A DNA stretch of 60,545 bases, from positions 1 to 60,545 of the forward strand of contig DGWA01000001.1 of NCBI GenBank assembly GCA_002395105.1. The letters are read 5' to 3'. Source of the stretch: Rickettsiales bacterium UBA4270. Lineage in GTDB: Bacteria; Pseudomonadota; Alphaproteobacteria; Rickettsiales; Deianiraeaceae. Position numbers and translations under genes: made by a program. The notes beneath the pieces were generated by a model. That model worked only from the letters and a program-made list of their open reading frames with translations, had not been told where the DNA came from and ran no database searches. This document shows, piece after piece, positions 36,990 to 48,100 of this stretch. Numbering within the stretch: position 1 is the stretch's first letter; every line of letters starts with the position of its first letter.

Positions 36990-37596
36990 CTTTCTTATTA
37001 AGATTGTTTTCTTTTACAATATCAAACATAATATTTTGTATTTTTTCTTTTAATTGCTCTATTGAACCGTTATTTTTAATAACATAATCAGCTTTATCAA
37101 TTTTTTCTCCATCCAACATCTGATTTTTAGTAATTTGAAAAAATTTTTCTTGATCTCCTTTCCCAGATTCTATAAATCTATCTATTCGTATATCTAAACT
37201 AGTAATCATTAAAATCGAGCAATCAAATTCAGGAGACAAACCTCTTTCAAACAATAACGGTGTTTCACATACAGCATACTTGATGCCTTTATTTTCACAA
37301 CTTCGAAAAAACTCTTTACGTACAATATTTACAAGTGGATGAGTTATTGCTTCTATTTTTTTTCTCGCTTCAACGCTATTAAATATAATTTTACCAAGTT
37401 TTTTACTATCTACATTGCCATTATCATCTAAACAATTAAATAATGTCTTTAATTTATTTTTCAAAACATCATCTCGCGTCATTAATTCTTTGATTATCAA
37501 ATCGCTTGAGATAGTCCCACAACCAAAGTCTCTAAATATTTTTAATGCAGTTGATTTTCCAGAAGAAACACCACCAGTTAAAGCTATTTTTAACAT
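36982..37596 (-). CDS. coaE: dephospho-CoA kinase
   Basis: CoaE phosphorylates dephospho-CoA in the last step of coenzyme A synthesis. The P-loop GGVSSGKST is at residues 8-16, followed by ISSDLI, the family motif ITHPLV, and CETPLLFERGL with the lid region. The 204 residues match the usual length. It is downstream of the SurA-N-like gene on the same strand with a 56-base gap. Keeping this step suggests that the cell can finish CoA from an imported precursor. Confidence 0.93.
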   Translation of the reverse strand: MLKIALTGGVSSGKSTALKIFRDFGCGTISSDLIIKELMTRDDVLKNKLKTLFNCLDDNGNVDSKKLGKIIFNSVEARKKIEAITHPLVNIVRKEFFRSCENKGIKYAVCETPLLFERGLSPEFDCSILMITSLDIRIDRFIESGKGDQEKFFQITKNQMLDGEKIDKADYVIKNNGSIEQLKEKIQNIMFDIVKENNLNKKVS

Positions 37597-37652
37597 AAAT
37601 AACTATTTTAAATAAAAAAGTAAAATGCAAGAATATTACAGATTAATTATTC

Positions 37653-38237
37653 CTATAGGCCTTTTATTTCTACCAAATAAAATTTTTTTATCTCAGACAT
37701 CGTAGATTGAGCTATATTATTCATTTTTTCTCTAAAAATTAATGATTTAATTTCTTCATTTCTCTTGTTTAATAAATTATTATGTTTTTTATACTCCTCA
37801 ATTTCATTGTCTTGTATCCTAATCGTTTGAGCTTGAGAAGACATCATAATATTCCATATATATTCAGACAATAAATAATCCTCAAATATTTTTGATGTTC
37901 TTGCATTACTGTTATGAATATTTTTAATAACACCATTTTTATACTCATTAAAACCAATTCTTATGTTTTTATCTTCTAATATTTTCATCTGTTTAAAATG
38001 TTCTAATCTCAATATGCTATCAATCAAAGTCATTAATGCAACTTGAAGACTGTCTTGACTACCGCAAGTAAAACGTTTATCAAGTTTACATAAAATTCGT
38101 TCAAAATCATAAACATCTACATCTGTAACTATATCATCATTTACAATTGCAACAATTTTTATAGCATTAGCACGATTAACAGTTAAACATGAAAATAATA
38201 TCACAAAGTAAAATAGTAATTTTGCAACACCTGACAT
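37653..38237 (-). CDS. SurA N-domain-like periplasmic chaperone, no PPIase domain
   Basis: A 194-residue exported protein with a signal peptide (residues 6-25, ending ANA). The mature part starts IKIVAIVNDDIVTDVDVYDFERIL, the diagnostic beginning of SurA and related parvulin-type chaperones (AVVNDxVIT), and is wholly helical after that. SurA normally carries one or two parvulin domains; none is here, so the protein would be a chaperone for outer-membrane proteins without peptidyl-prolyl isomerase activity. It starts five bases after the upstream gene. The family call rests mainly on the first 40 mature residues. Confidence 0.6.
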   Translation of the reverse strand: MSGVAKLLFYFVILFSCLTVNRANAIKIVAIVNDDIVTDVDVYDFERILCKLDKRFTCGSQDSLQVALMTLIDSILRLEHFKQMKILEDKNIRIGFNEYKNGVIKNIHNSNARTSKIFEDYLLSEYIWNIMMSSQAQTIRIQDNEIEEYKKHNNLLNKRNEEIKSLIFREKMNNIAQSTMSEIKKFYLVEIKGL

Positions 38238-38242
38238 AATTA

Positions 38243-39340
38243 TTAATTGGTACGATTTGTTAGCTCGGAAACGCTAGACATTAATTCAACCAAACCAATA
38301 TCATTTATATTATAATCTGGCATTATATTTGTTTTCTTAATAACAAGCTGTAAGTGATTATTTGTTGAATTTTCATTATTTTTCTTCAAAATTGGAATGA
38401 TTTTTTTTATAGAATTATGAAAGTTTTTTAGTTGACGCATTGAATCGCTTTTATTTCTCAAAGCAACATTAAATATATTGTCTATTAATTTTTTATCATT
38501 GTCTATATCTACTTTAAGATTTATGTTATTTAACCTCGTTGGAATATAATTTAATTCACCTACTGCAAACAATTTTGCAAAATCAAAATCCATAAAAAAC
38601 TTATTTATTTTGACATTAGTCAAATCAACTAAACTATCCTTATTAAGACCTATATAATCTTGTGTTTTAAACTCTTGTAAATGAACATCCCAAGAAAAAG
38701 GTATATCAAGTAAAAAAACATAAGGAAGAAATACGGTGTCATAAAATATCATAGAACCTTTATATTTTGTTTCTTTTTTATCACCGTTTATAACTACAAT
38801 AAAATTATCTATATTTATCTTTCCAACCACTTTTTCATTATCCATTATAGAGTATTTTGCTGGTGATGAGTTTTTCATACCACTAAAATACGGTTTTTTG
38901 AAAAAACCCCAGTTAAAATTTACATAAAAACCATCTTCGTTCCCTGTTTGGCTAATAAAGTAATTTTTATCACTGCGCGCAATAGTTGTTGTTATATCTT
39001 TAATTTTTACATTTATCTCAGACGGAACAAAAAAACCAGATGTTTTTTTTATCTGAACAGAACCAAAACTAGCATGTCCATTTTGAATTTGAAAATTTAA
39101 TTTCTTTACAACAACATCACCAGTAAACAAATTACTATGTATTTGATAGTCTACTTTTACATCATTTTTTCTAAAATTATCCAAAACATCTTTTGTTGCG
39201 GATTTTAAAATAAACACATTTGCGACATGAGCAACAAGACATATAAGTGCAAAAACAAAAATAATGATTAAAAAAGATATAAACTTTATTTTTTTTTGCT
39301 GTTTTTTTTTTAGTAAAAACTTTGTAAAAGATATTGACAT
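38243..39340 (-). CDS. membrane-anchored protein of unknown function
   Basis: A 365-residue protein with a basic N-terminus (KKKQQKKIKF), one membrane helix (about residues 20-47) and a large periplasmic part rich in alternating hydrophobic residues (DVVVKKLNFQIQNGHASFGSVQIKK, NFIVVINGDKK), like the repeated beta structure of DUF2125 or AsmA-type proteins. I cannot place it firmly. It is directly upstream of the SurA-N-like gene and may act with it at the envelope. Confidence 0.55.
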   Translation of the reverse strand: MSISFTKFLLKKKQQKKIKFISFLIIIFVFALICLVAHVANVFILKSATKDVLDNFRKNDVKVDYQIHSNLFTGDVVVKKLNFQIQNGHASFGSVQIKKTSGFFVPSEINVKIKDITTTIARSDKNYFISQTGNEDGFYVNFNWGFFKKPYFSGMKNSSPAKYSIMDNEKVVGKINIDNFIVVINGDKKETKYKGSMIFYDTVFLPYVFLLDIPFSWDVHLQEFKTQDYIGLNKDSLVDLTNVKINKFFMDFDFAKLFAVGELNYIPTRLNNINLKVDIDNDKKLIDNIFNVALRNKSDSMRQLKNFHNSIKKIIPILKKNNENSTNNHLQLVIKKTNIMPDYNINDIGLVELMSSVSELTNRTN

Positions 39341-39466
39341 ATCTTACATTTATTTTTAAAAAATTAAATATCAAGTTAATAGTAAACATCTATACATATC
39401 AAAAAAATAAATATTTGTGATAAAAAAATCTTGAAAAATAAAAAATATTTTTTACATCATCCGTAA

Positions 39467-41290
39467 ATGGATTATTCTAATAATATAAGAAATATAGCTA
39501 TTATAGCGCACGTCGATCACGGTAAGACGACTATAATTGATTCAATATTTAAACAAAGCAATAATTTTCGAGACAGTCAACTCGAAAATGAGAGAATTAT
39601 GGATAATAATGCCATAGAAAAAGAACGTGGTATAACAATTTTTTCAAAATGTACGTCTATAAAATATAAGGACTACACAATAAATATAATAGACACACCT
39701 GGACATGCTGATTTTGGTGGTGAAGTTGAAAGAGTTTTATGCATGGTTGATAGCTGCTTATTATTAGTTGATAGTTCAGAAGGAGTGATGCCTCAAACAA
39801 AATTTGTTCTTGGAAAAGCACTGAAACAAGGATTGAGACCAATAGTTGTTATAAATAAAATTGATAAGCCAGATCAAAGAGCAAAAGAAGTTTTAGAGGA
39901 AATCTTTGATTTATTTATAGCTCTTGAAGCAACGGATGAGCAACTTGACTTTCCAGTTTTGTATGCATCTGGACGTGACGGTTGGGCAAATGAAGATATT
40001 GAAAAACGTGGTGGTGATTTAAAACCTTTACTTGATAAAATTATAAGTTTCGTACCAGCTCCAAAAGATAAATATAATGACGGTGAATTTCGCTTTTTAG
40101 CAACAATGCTTGAACAAGATAATTTTTTGGGTCGCGTATTAACTGGAAAAATTTACAGTGGAACTGCAAAATTAAATCAACAGATTCAAGTGTTAGACTT
40201 GAACAATAATGTTGTAGAAAAATGTAAAATAACACGTATTCAAAAGTTTGTCGGTTTAACAAGAGAAACAGTCAACGAAGCTTGTGCTGGAAATATAGTC
40301 ACTATTGCTGGTTGCTCAATAGGAACAGTTTCAAATACATTATGTACTTTAAATGTTACAGAATGTGTTCCATCGACACCAATAGATCCACCAACAATAT
40401 CAATGACAATTGGACCAAATACATCTCCTCTTGCAGGCAAAAGTGGAAGTAAATTAACTTCAAATATGATTAAAGATCGGTTGGAAAAAGAAGCTGAAAA
40501 TAATATAGCAATAACTATTAAGCCTTCAACCGAAAAAGACAGTTATGAAGTTGGTGGCAGAGGAGAATTACAACTTGGTGTTTTGATAGAAACAATGAGA
40601 CGTGAAGGTTTTGAATTATCAGTCGCAAGACCGAAGGTTGTTATTCATGATGATGGAAAAGGTAATAAATTTGAACCAATCGAGGAAGTAACAATAGACG
40701 TAGATAATGAATTTAGCGGAACGATTATTCAAGAATTAAAAAAACGAAAAGGTGATATGAGAGATATGAAACCATTCGGCGAAAATAGAACAAGACTAGT
40801 ATTTTTAGTACCAACTCGTTGTCTAATGGGATATCAAAGTGAATTCATGACAGATACCAAAGGAACTGGCGTATTTAATCGTGTATTCCATAGTTATGAA
40901 CCATTCAAAGGAAATTTGCAAAAGTATCGCAATGGTGTATTAATTTCAACAGAAAATGGAGTTGCAACAGCTTACGATTTATGGAAACTTGAAGAAAGAG
41001 GTGTTATGTTTATAAAACCACAAGATGACGTTTATGTTGGAATGATTATAGGTGAGCATAATCGTGAAAATGATCTGCCTGTGAATGTAATAAAAGGAAA
41101 ACATCTGACAAATGTTCGTGCTTCTGGTAGCGATGAAGCTGTAAAATTAGTTCCAGCAAAAGAGTTAACATTAGAGCAAATGATATCATATATACAGGAT
41201 GATGAGCTTATAGAGGTAACTCCAGATAAATTACGTTTAAGAAAAAAATATCTTGATCCAAATGAACGTAAAAAAATGTCAAGAGAATAA
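39467..41290 (+). CDS. typA: ribosome-associated GTPase TypA/BipA
   Basis: TypA is a translational GTPase needed for ribosome assembly and growth under stress. Motifs: AHVDHGKTT (residues 14-22), ERGITIFSK, DTPGHADFGGEVERVL, NKIDKPDQR. The family-specific C-terminus shows GTGVFNRVFHSYEPFKG, VYVGMIIGEHNRENDL and ELIEVTPDKLRLRKKYLD, which separates it from LepA and EF-G. The 607 residues are full length. The gene is transcribed divergently from the membrane-anchored protein gene and lies 60 bases before the carboxylase gene. Confidence 0.96.
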   Translation: MDYSNNIRNIAIIAHVDHGKTTIIDSIFKQSNNFRDSQLENERIMDNNAIEKERGITIFSKCTSIKYKDYTINIIDTPGHADFGGEVERVLCMVDSCLLLVDSSEGVMPQTKFVLGKALKQGLRPIVVINKIDKPDQRAKEVLEEIFDLFIALEATDEQLDFPVLYASGRDGWANEDIEKRGGDLKPLLDKIISFVPAPKDKYNDGEFRFLATMLEQDNFLGRVLTGKIYSGTAKLNQQIQVLDLNNNVVEKCKITRIQKFVGLTRETVNEACAGNIVTIAGCSIGTVSNTLCTLNVTECVPSTPIDPPTISMTIGPNTSPLAGKSGSKLTSNMIKDRLEKEAENNIAITIKPSTEKDSYEVGGRGELQLGVLIETMRREGFELSVARPKVVIHDDGKGNKFEPIEEVTIDVDNEFSGTIIQELKKRKGDMRDMKPFGENRTRLVFLVPTRCLMGYQSEFMTDTKGTGVFNRVFHSYEPFKGNLQKYRNGVLISTENGVATAYDLWKLEERGVMFIKPQDDVYVGMIIGEHNRENDLPVNVIKGKHLTNVRASGSDEAVKLVPAKELTLEQMISYIQDDELIEVTPDKLRLRKKYLDPNERKKMSRE

Positions 41291-41348
41291 ATAATTACAT
41301 GTTTTGATATTCTTGCAAATTATAAAAAGTGTTTTTCACATACATACT

Positions 41349-43373
41349 GTGAATGAAAAAAAAATAAATACTATTTTAATAGCAAATAGAAGTGAAATAG
41401 CAAGGAGAATTATTCGAACTGCAAAAAAGCTTGGCATAAAAACAGTGGCAGTATTTTGTGATTTAGATAAAAATGCATTATTTGTTCGTGAAGCAGATAT
41501 AGCAGTTCCTCTTGATGGAATTTTTGGCAAAGATACATATCTAAATACAGATAAAATAATCTCAATAGCAAAAAAATATAAAGTTGATGCAATACATCCA
41601 GGTTATGGCTTTCTATCAGAAAATGTTGAATTTGTTAAAAAATTAGAAAAAGAAAACATCAGATTTATAGGGCCATCAAGCTACTCGATGGACGCAATGA
41701 GTGATAAACTAAAAGCAAAACAAATTGCAGCAAAAGCTAATGTACCAATGGTACCTGGTTGTAATGAACTTATAACAAACGCCAAACAAGCTATTGCAGA
41801 AGCAAAAAAGATTGGTTTTCCAATTATGCTTAAAGCAGTTGCTGGAGGAGGAGGAAAGGGAATACGTATTGTTTATGATGAAAAAGATATACAAGAACAA
41901 TTGGAGACGGCAAAATATGAAGCCAAAACTATATATAAAAATGATGATATTTTACTCGAAAAATACATAGAAAACCCAAGACACATTGAAATACAAATAG
42001 TAGCAGATAAATTTGGAAATATAGTTTGTTTAGGAGAACGCGAATGCAGTATTCAACGCTCTAATCAAAAAGTAGTTGAAGAATGCCCAAGTTCATTTGT
42101 AGATGAAAACACACGAAAAAAAATGTATGATTGTGCTATACGTCTTGTAAAACAATGTAAATATTATTCAGCTGGAACTTTGGAATTTATAATGGATAAA
42201 AATAAAAATTTTTATTTCCTGGAAATGAATACACGACTTCAGGTTGAGCATCCAGTCACGGAATATGTCGTTGGCATTGATCTTGTTGAAATAATGATAA
42301 AGATAGAAGAAGATAAAAAATTACCTTTTACACAAAAAGATATTAAATTAAATGGACATGCTATTGAATGTCGTGTTTGTGCCGAAAATCCTTCAAAAGG
42401 ATTTATCCCATCAAATGGAATGATACTACATTATATTGAACCAGCTGTAAGAGAAAATGTCAGAATTGAATCAGGCTTTGAACTTGGTGATGAAATTTCT
42501 CCATATTACGACTCAATGATGGCTAAATTAATTACATATGGTAGCACAAGAAATGAAGCGATTGAGACAATGAAAACTGCTCTTGGAGAATATGAAATTG
42601 GCGGAATTGACACAAATATAAACCTTTTAGAAAACATAATGAGACAAGAAGATTTCGTAAAAGGAAATATATCTACTTCATTTATAAAAAATCACTATCC
42701 AAATGGTTTCAACTCGCTACCATTAACAGATAGTACTAAAAAAGCATTTATAGCAACAGCAATTGCACTATACATAGAAGATTTACAGTTTGAATTTAGT
42801 ATTCATGAAACATGCAATATACCACGCGATAGTAATATAACAAAATTATATGTGTGTATCAATGATGAAGATTATTTTATAGACATAATTGAATTAGAAA
42901 ATGGTTTTTTGAAAATAATGTATAACGGTAAAGAAATACAGCTTAAATTTTCATATCAGCGAGGCGATATGTATTTTAGAAGTTCAATAAACGGAATTCA
43001 AAATTTTTCAATAAAACTTTATAAAATTCCAAATGGTCATGTCATGCAATGTGCTGGATTAAGTGCAACTGTAAAAGTATATACACAATATATGCATAAA
43101 TTGCTAAAATATATGCCAGAAATATCAAACAACAATAAACCTAAATTTTTAACATCACCTATAACAGGAAAAATAACTAAAATTAAAATTAATGAAGATG
43201 AAAATGTAAGTATCGGACAACACTTGTTATCAATTGAAGCCATGAAGATGGATAATTCAATTCTTGCGGAATGCGATGCAAATGTTGTTAAAATATTTCA
43301 TAAAATTGGAGACAATGTTAAATCTGGAGAAAAATTAATTGAATTTAAATATGACGATAAAAATAAAAAATAA
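41349..43373 (+). CDS. pccA: propionyl/acyl-CoA carboxylase alpha subunit (biotin carboxylase + BCCP)
   Basis: The alpha subunit carboxylates biotin with ATP and bicarbonate for transfer by a beta subunit to propionyl- or another acyl-CoA. The biotin carboxylase domain is complete: ILIANRSEIARRII, HPGYGFLSEN, the ATP-grasp glycine loop KAVAGGGGKGIR, GERECSIQRSNQK, and EMNTRLQVEHPVTE. After a BT-type linker the carboxyl-carrier domain ends in EAMKMDN, with the biotin-accepting Lys633. I chose GTG at 41349; the frame is open further upstream but only the GTG start gives the normal N-terminus. The beta subunit gene is not in the window. Related enzymes for other acyl-CoAs cannot be excluded. Confidence 0.9.
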   Translation: MNEKKINTILIANRSEIARRIIRTAKKLGIKTVAVFCDLDKNALFVREADIAVPLDGIFGKDTYLNTDKIISIAKKYKVDAIHPGYGFLSENVEFVKKLEKENIRFIGPSSYSMDAMSDKLKAKQIAAKANVPMVPGCNELITNAKQAIAEAKKIGFPIMLKAVAGGGGKGIRIVYDEKDIQEQLETAKYEAKTIYKNDDILLEKYIENPRHIEIQIVADKFGNIVCLGERECSIQRSNQKVVEECPSSFVDENTRKKMYDCAIRLVKQCKYYSAGTLEFIMDKNKNFYFLEMNTRLQVEHPVTEYVVGIDLVEIMIKIEEDKKLPFTQKDIKLNGHAIECRVCAENPSKGFIPSNGMILHYIEPAVRENVRIESGFELGDEISPYYDSMMAKLITYGSTRNEAIETMKTALGEYEIGGIDTNINLLENIMRQEDFVKGNISTSFIKNHYPNGFNSLPLTDSTKKAFIATAIALYIEDLQFEFSIHETCNIPRDSNITKLYVCINDEDYFIDIIELENGFLKIMYNGKEIQLKFSYQRGDMYFRSSINGIQNFSIKLYKIPNGHVMQCAGLSATVKVYTQYMHKLLKYMPEISNNNKPKFLTSPITGKITKIKINEDENVSIGQHLLSIEAMKMDNSILAECDANVVKIFHKIGDNVKSGEKLIEFKYDDKNKK

Positions 43374-43497
43374 AATAACTTTAAAATATAAAATTTCATA
43401 ATCGCAATTATTGGTTTATAACTTTTATATAATAATTTTAATAATAAAAAATTTGCAATTTATGTTAAAAATTTATTATTAGATGATAAATTATCAT

Positions 43498-43586
43498 GGA
43501 ATGATGGCCGAGTGGTTTAAGGCGCACCCCTGGAAAGGGTGTATGGTTAATAGCCATCCAGGGTTCGAATCCCTGTCATTCCGCCA
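43498..43586 (+). tRNA. tRNA-Ser (anticodon GGA)
   Basis: The acceptor arms GGAATGA/TCATTCC pair, followed by discriminator G and an encoded CCA. The anticodon stem CACCC/GGGTG encloses CTGGAAA, giving GGA. The long variable arm (TATGGTTAATAGCCATC) forms its own hairpin, as required for serine tRNA, and the T arm CAGGG-TTCGAAT-CCCTG is perfect. Confidence 0.97.
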
Positions 43587-43589
43587 TAT

Positions 43590-45137
43590 TTATTTTTTGA
43601 AATAAAGATTGATTTTTTTAATATCATTGATTGATAAAATTTTAATTAAAAAACAGCAAATCATGTAAAAACAACCAACAATAATCAGTAATAAAAGTAA
43701 TTGAATTGTATCACGCAATAATAGTGCAATTAAGCACGTTAAAATGGATATAAATAAAACTTTTAAAGAAAAAAATAAATCTCTTATTTTTAGAAAAAAT
43801 ATATTATTCTTTTTTAATAAAAAAATAGCTAAAATGCAAGATAAAATAGACGATAATGTTGTCGATACAACAACACAATACATGCCTATAAAATTAATTA
43901 TAATTAAATTTAAAATTACATTAAATAATAACGAAAAAACACTAATTTTCATTGGTGTTTTTGTATCTTTTTGAGCATAGAAACAAGAAAAAAATATTTT
44001 TAACATTACATTAAATGGAATTGAAATTGCATAAATGGACAACATTTTTGCAACTATAATTGTATCTTTATCTGTAAAAACACCTCGTTCGTATACAAAA
44101 AAAATTATATTTTTAGATAATTCACAAATCAATAACATTGCCGGAATTGAAAAAAACATCGCAATGTTTAACGACTTTTTTTGTAAACTTAAAATCTCAA
44201 AATACTTTTCTTCTTTGAAAGCAACACTTAATGATGGAAGAATGGCTACACTTAAACTATAACCAATCATGCTTAATGGAAATTGTCCTATTCTATCTGC
44301 ATAGTATAGATATGAAATTGCACCTGAAAAAAAACTAGCAAAAATTCCATCAATGAAAATATTAATTTGTAAAATTCCACTACTAATAACGGCAGGTATA
44401 AATTTTTTTATAAGCAATTTAATATCTTCTTTATCTTCATTTTTATTGTATTCATTTATATTTTTCGTCTTAAAAGATGGAAATACTTTATTTTTTATAC
44501 AAAAAAAGCCAACAAAAATAAGTTGTAAAACTCCTGCAAATATCGCAAAATAAGCTAAACATTCACCTGAATTTGAAAATATGTTTCTTGCAAAAATTAA
44601 ACCAAATATTAAAACTACATTAAGTATTACAGATATAATTGAAAATGGCCAAAACAAATTAATGCTATTTAAAATTGAACCAAAAAAAGCAGTAATGCTA
44701 ATTAATATAATATACGGAAAGGTAATTCTTGATAAAAATACAGCAAGTGAAAACTTCTCTTTATCTAATAAAAATCCTGGATTTATTATGCTTATAATTT
44801 TAGGCATAAAAATCTCCATAAATATAGTTAATACTGTTAAAAATACTAATAAAATAACAAACACTTTTGAAGAAAAACTATTAGCATCTAAACGATTTTC
44901 TTTTACTTTTGATGAAAAAATCGGAACAAAAGCATTTGAAAAAGCTCCTTCGGCAAAAATTCTTCTAAAAGTATTTGGAAGTCTGAATGAAATATAAAAA
45001 GCTTCCGCTACAATTCCTGTTCCTAGAAAAGATGCAAATATAATATCTCTGAATAAACCGGTTATTCTTGACAAAAAAACGCCAAAAGATATCACAAATG
45101 CTGAAAAAAAAACTTTATTTTTTCCAAAACTTCTCAT
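43590..45137 (-). CDS. murJ: lipid II flippase MurJ
   Basis: MurJ moves lipid-linked peptidoglycan precursors across the inner membrane. The 515-residue protein has about 14 membrane helices. The MviN/MurJ signature starts at residues 12-60: SFGVFLSRITGLFRDIIFASFLGTG, followed by SFRLPNTFRRIFAEGAFSNAFVPIF, with the essential arginines of the central cavity. The C-terminus SFYMICCFLIKILS ends in the last helix. Together with mltA it shows that a murein pathway is in use. It follows the VirB6-like gene by nine bases on the same strand and converges on tRNA-Ser. Confidence 0.95.
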   Translation of the reverse strand: MRSFGKNKVFFSAFVISFGVFLSRITGLFRDIIFASFLGTGIVAEAFYISFRLPNTFRRIFAEGAFSNAFVPIFSSKVKENRLDANSFSSKVFVILLVFLTVLTIFMEIFMPKIISIINPGFLLDKEKFSLAVFLSRITFPYIILISITAFFGSILNSINLFWPFSIISVILNVVLIFGLIFARNIFSNSGECLAYFAIFAGVLQLIFVGFFCIKNKVFPSFKTKNINEYNKNEDKEDIKLLIKKFIPAVISSGILQINIFIDGIFASFFSGAISYLYYADRIGQFPLSMIGYSLSVAILPSLSVAFKEEKYFEILSLQKKSLNIAMFFSIPAMLLICELSKNIIFFVYERGVFTDKDTIIVAKMLSIYAISIPFNVMLKIFFSCFYAQKDTKTPMKISVFSLLFNVILNLIIINFIGMYCVVVSTTLSSILSCILAIFLLKKNNIFFLKIRDLFFSLKVLFISILTCLIALLLRDTIQLLLLLIIVGCFYMICCFLIKILSINDIKKINLYFKK

Positions 45138-45146
45138 AAAAATACA

Positions 45147-48100
45147 TTAAAAATTATCATTTTCATTCTTTTTATTCATATCCATTATACGTATTAGTTC
45201 GTTTTTAGCATTATCGAACTCACTATTTACTTTATTTATATTTTCTTGCGTAATCCTATTTACTTGATTTGTCAATTCAGTTTCTTTTTGTCTCGCCAAT
45301 GAATCAATTTGTTGTTGATTAAACATATTTTGCGCATTCAAATCATTAACATATGAATTTAAAATATTAGTATTATCTATCCGTTGTTGCGCGGCTTTAT
45401 CGTTAATTTGTTGAATTTTCATATCTCTTATTTGTTGCTTTTGTTCAACCATTCTATTATACTTATTTTCTATATCATTAAGACGCTGTTGATGTTGTTG
45501 CCATTCACTGGTATTAAATGTTTCGTCAAACTTGTGTCTAATCGATCTTTTTGTTTTTTCCCATCGGCTTTTTGTTTTCTTTGGAATACTCGTTGTTGTA
45601 TCTTTAAAGTTTTCCCATCTTTCTTTTACTTTTTCTCGCGTTCTGTCGGGTAAAAAGCTTCCAAGCAGTTCAGCAGCGCCAACACCAACCCTGCCAACCA
45701 AACCAACACTACCTACTGTCGATGATAATGCAAATTTTCCAGCTTTTGCGCCAGAGAATAAACCACTTTTTAAAGATTTTTCTGCACTATCTGTAAAACC
45801 TGCTTTAATTTCCATCGTTGGCTTACTACCAATTATATCATAAATAGCTTCTTCCATCTTATCTAGTATTGAAGTCATAGCTATAATCACGCCAGCTGCA
45901 AACAAACACCTTAAAACAAGATAACCAAGCATTTTAAATGCATCTGAAGAATAAAGAGAAACGCCTTGGTTTAACCCAAATAAACCAACCCATGTGAAAG
46001 TTTTTAAGCTCCTTTTCGTTAAACAAGCAATTGGTGCATCGCTTAAATTTCCCTCATAACAATTATCATTTATTTCGCCTGAAGGCAAAAATAAACCCAT
46101 TGAGGCATACTTATTTGCATCACCAAATAACAGCCAATCTATGATATACAAAAACATAGTTATAGATATAAAAGGTATACAAGCACCAAATATATTGCTT
46201 TTCATATCATCAATCCATGAATCAATTGCATCTTTTGTTTTATCAAATAACCACAATAAAAATATAAACGGCGATAAATAAACCAACAAAACAAGATGAA
46301 ATACACAAATACAATATTGCTGTGTCGCTCTTGCTACAAGCATAAACAAAGCTGCACCTATACCAAACATCAATATAAAAATAAGTATTCCAAATGGAAA
46401 ACTCATAAACATAAACTTCAAAAGTTGCAACATACCATTCATGGCTGAAGATACTGCCTTTCCACCATCACCACTTGTTGCGCCTGCAATTACATCGTTT
46501 ATATCCTCTGTAAAACTACCATCCATTCCTTGCATTGATATAAATTGTATAATTTTACAATCCATAGAATCCCAAAAAGAAAGATGCGAATAATCTCTGG
46601 TATAACCATATTCTTGTATTTTAGGATATGCTGAATTTTTATTAACATAAGACAATAAACTTCTTATATATGTCCTATATTTTGCTCTTTGAAAACCAAT
46701 GGATGCCTTATCGTCATCAATAAAATTATATTCTTTAACTAGTCCATAAGAATCAGTAGTTGCTACCGCAGTTGGCACTGGCATTTTAATTAATTCCTCT
46801 ACTTTCTTATCATCACTATAAGATTGCATACTTTGTGGCAATAATGACTGAAAAACTAAAATACCTTCTTTTGTCTTTGGAATTATTCCATGTCTTATGT
46901 ATTCACTTATTCTAAAGCCATCATCTAATTCATATTCTTTGTTTTTACACACAAAAACATTTGAACCAACCATCGCAGAATAAACTTCCTCTGCTTCCGG
47001 GTCAGAATTCGTATAAATAATATCAGTAGAACTATCGTTTATTTTTTTATGACAATATGGTTGATAAGTCATTCTATGTTCCATGTCTTTAACCGAAAAA
47101 TAAGACTTTATTTTATATGGTCTTTCCATTGGCGGCATGAGAACAAAAGTCGTTTTTTCTTGCTCACAAATACCTTTAACGCAAGAACCATAACTCCCAT
47201 CCTGTAATACGTTATATTCTTGACAAGATAGTTTTTGATTTTTATCACATGACAATTTAAATTTTTTACAAATTCTTTTGATACATTGTTTATCACCAAA
47301 ATATGTTTTATATTCAGCACATCCATAATCAGTTGTATCAGAAGGACATTCAAATTTATATGTCATATATTCATCTGCTTGTCTATACGAACCTGTCTCG
47401 TAAATATTTGCCTTATCGTATGAACCATTTGATAAACAAAAACCTGTTTTACAATATTTTTTATTTTCATTACCTTCATAATCTTCATAATATTTTGTAC
47501 AATCTAACGAAGATAAACCTTCTTGACATGACATTTTATATTCATAACATAAACAATTTGTTATTCCATTTGAAATATTACAAACTTTTTTTTCCCAACT
47601 ATTGCATGCATATTTTTTTTCAGCAACATTGTTAGCTTCAATAACTTCACCATATATTTTTTTTGGCATGCTTATTGAACCCTGTTTCATATTACATACA
47701 CGGTTATATTTATTATCATTTTGACCTCTAAATTGCCACATTACATCATTAAAAAACATTCCAACACCTTGAGACGTCTGAATTGCAAAATTAAATATTA
47801 AATTCTTAGCAACATCGCTAAAAACAACCATATAGCATAAAAATACTTTTAAAGCTATTAATCCAAACTCTTTTGTAGAAATCTTTCCATAGTCACCATT
47901 TATCATTTTCCATCCAAGCAGAAATACCCAGAACACCAACACCACTATTGCTATAACTTTAATTTTACCTCTAAAAATATCAAATAAAGTTAATGTAATT
48001 CCAGATATCGAAACTTTTACAGATTCAGCGTTTGATGCTTTTACTTCTAAGTCTTTTATATGTTTCATCAATACATCAACTTTATTTATTTCTTTAAACA

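Noticed and set aside
44581..44997. 138-codon ORF on the plus strand inside murJ
   Set aside because: It lies wholly antisense to a well-conserved flippase gene and follows its codon pattern.
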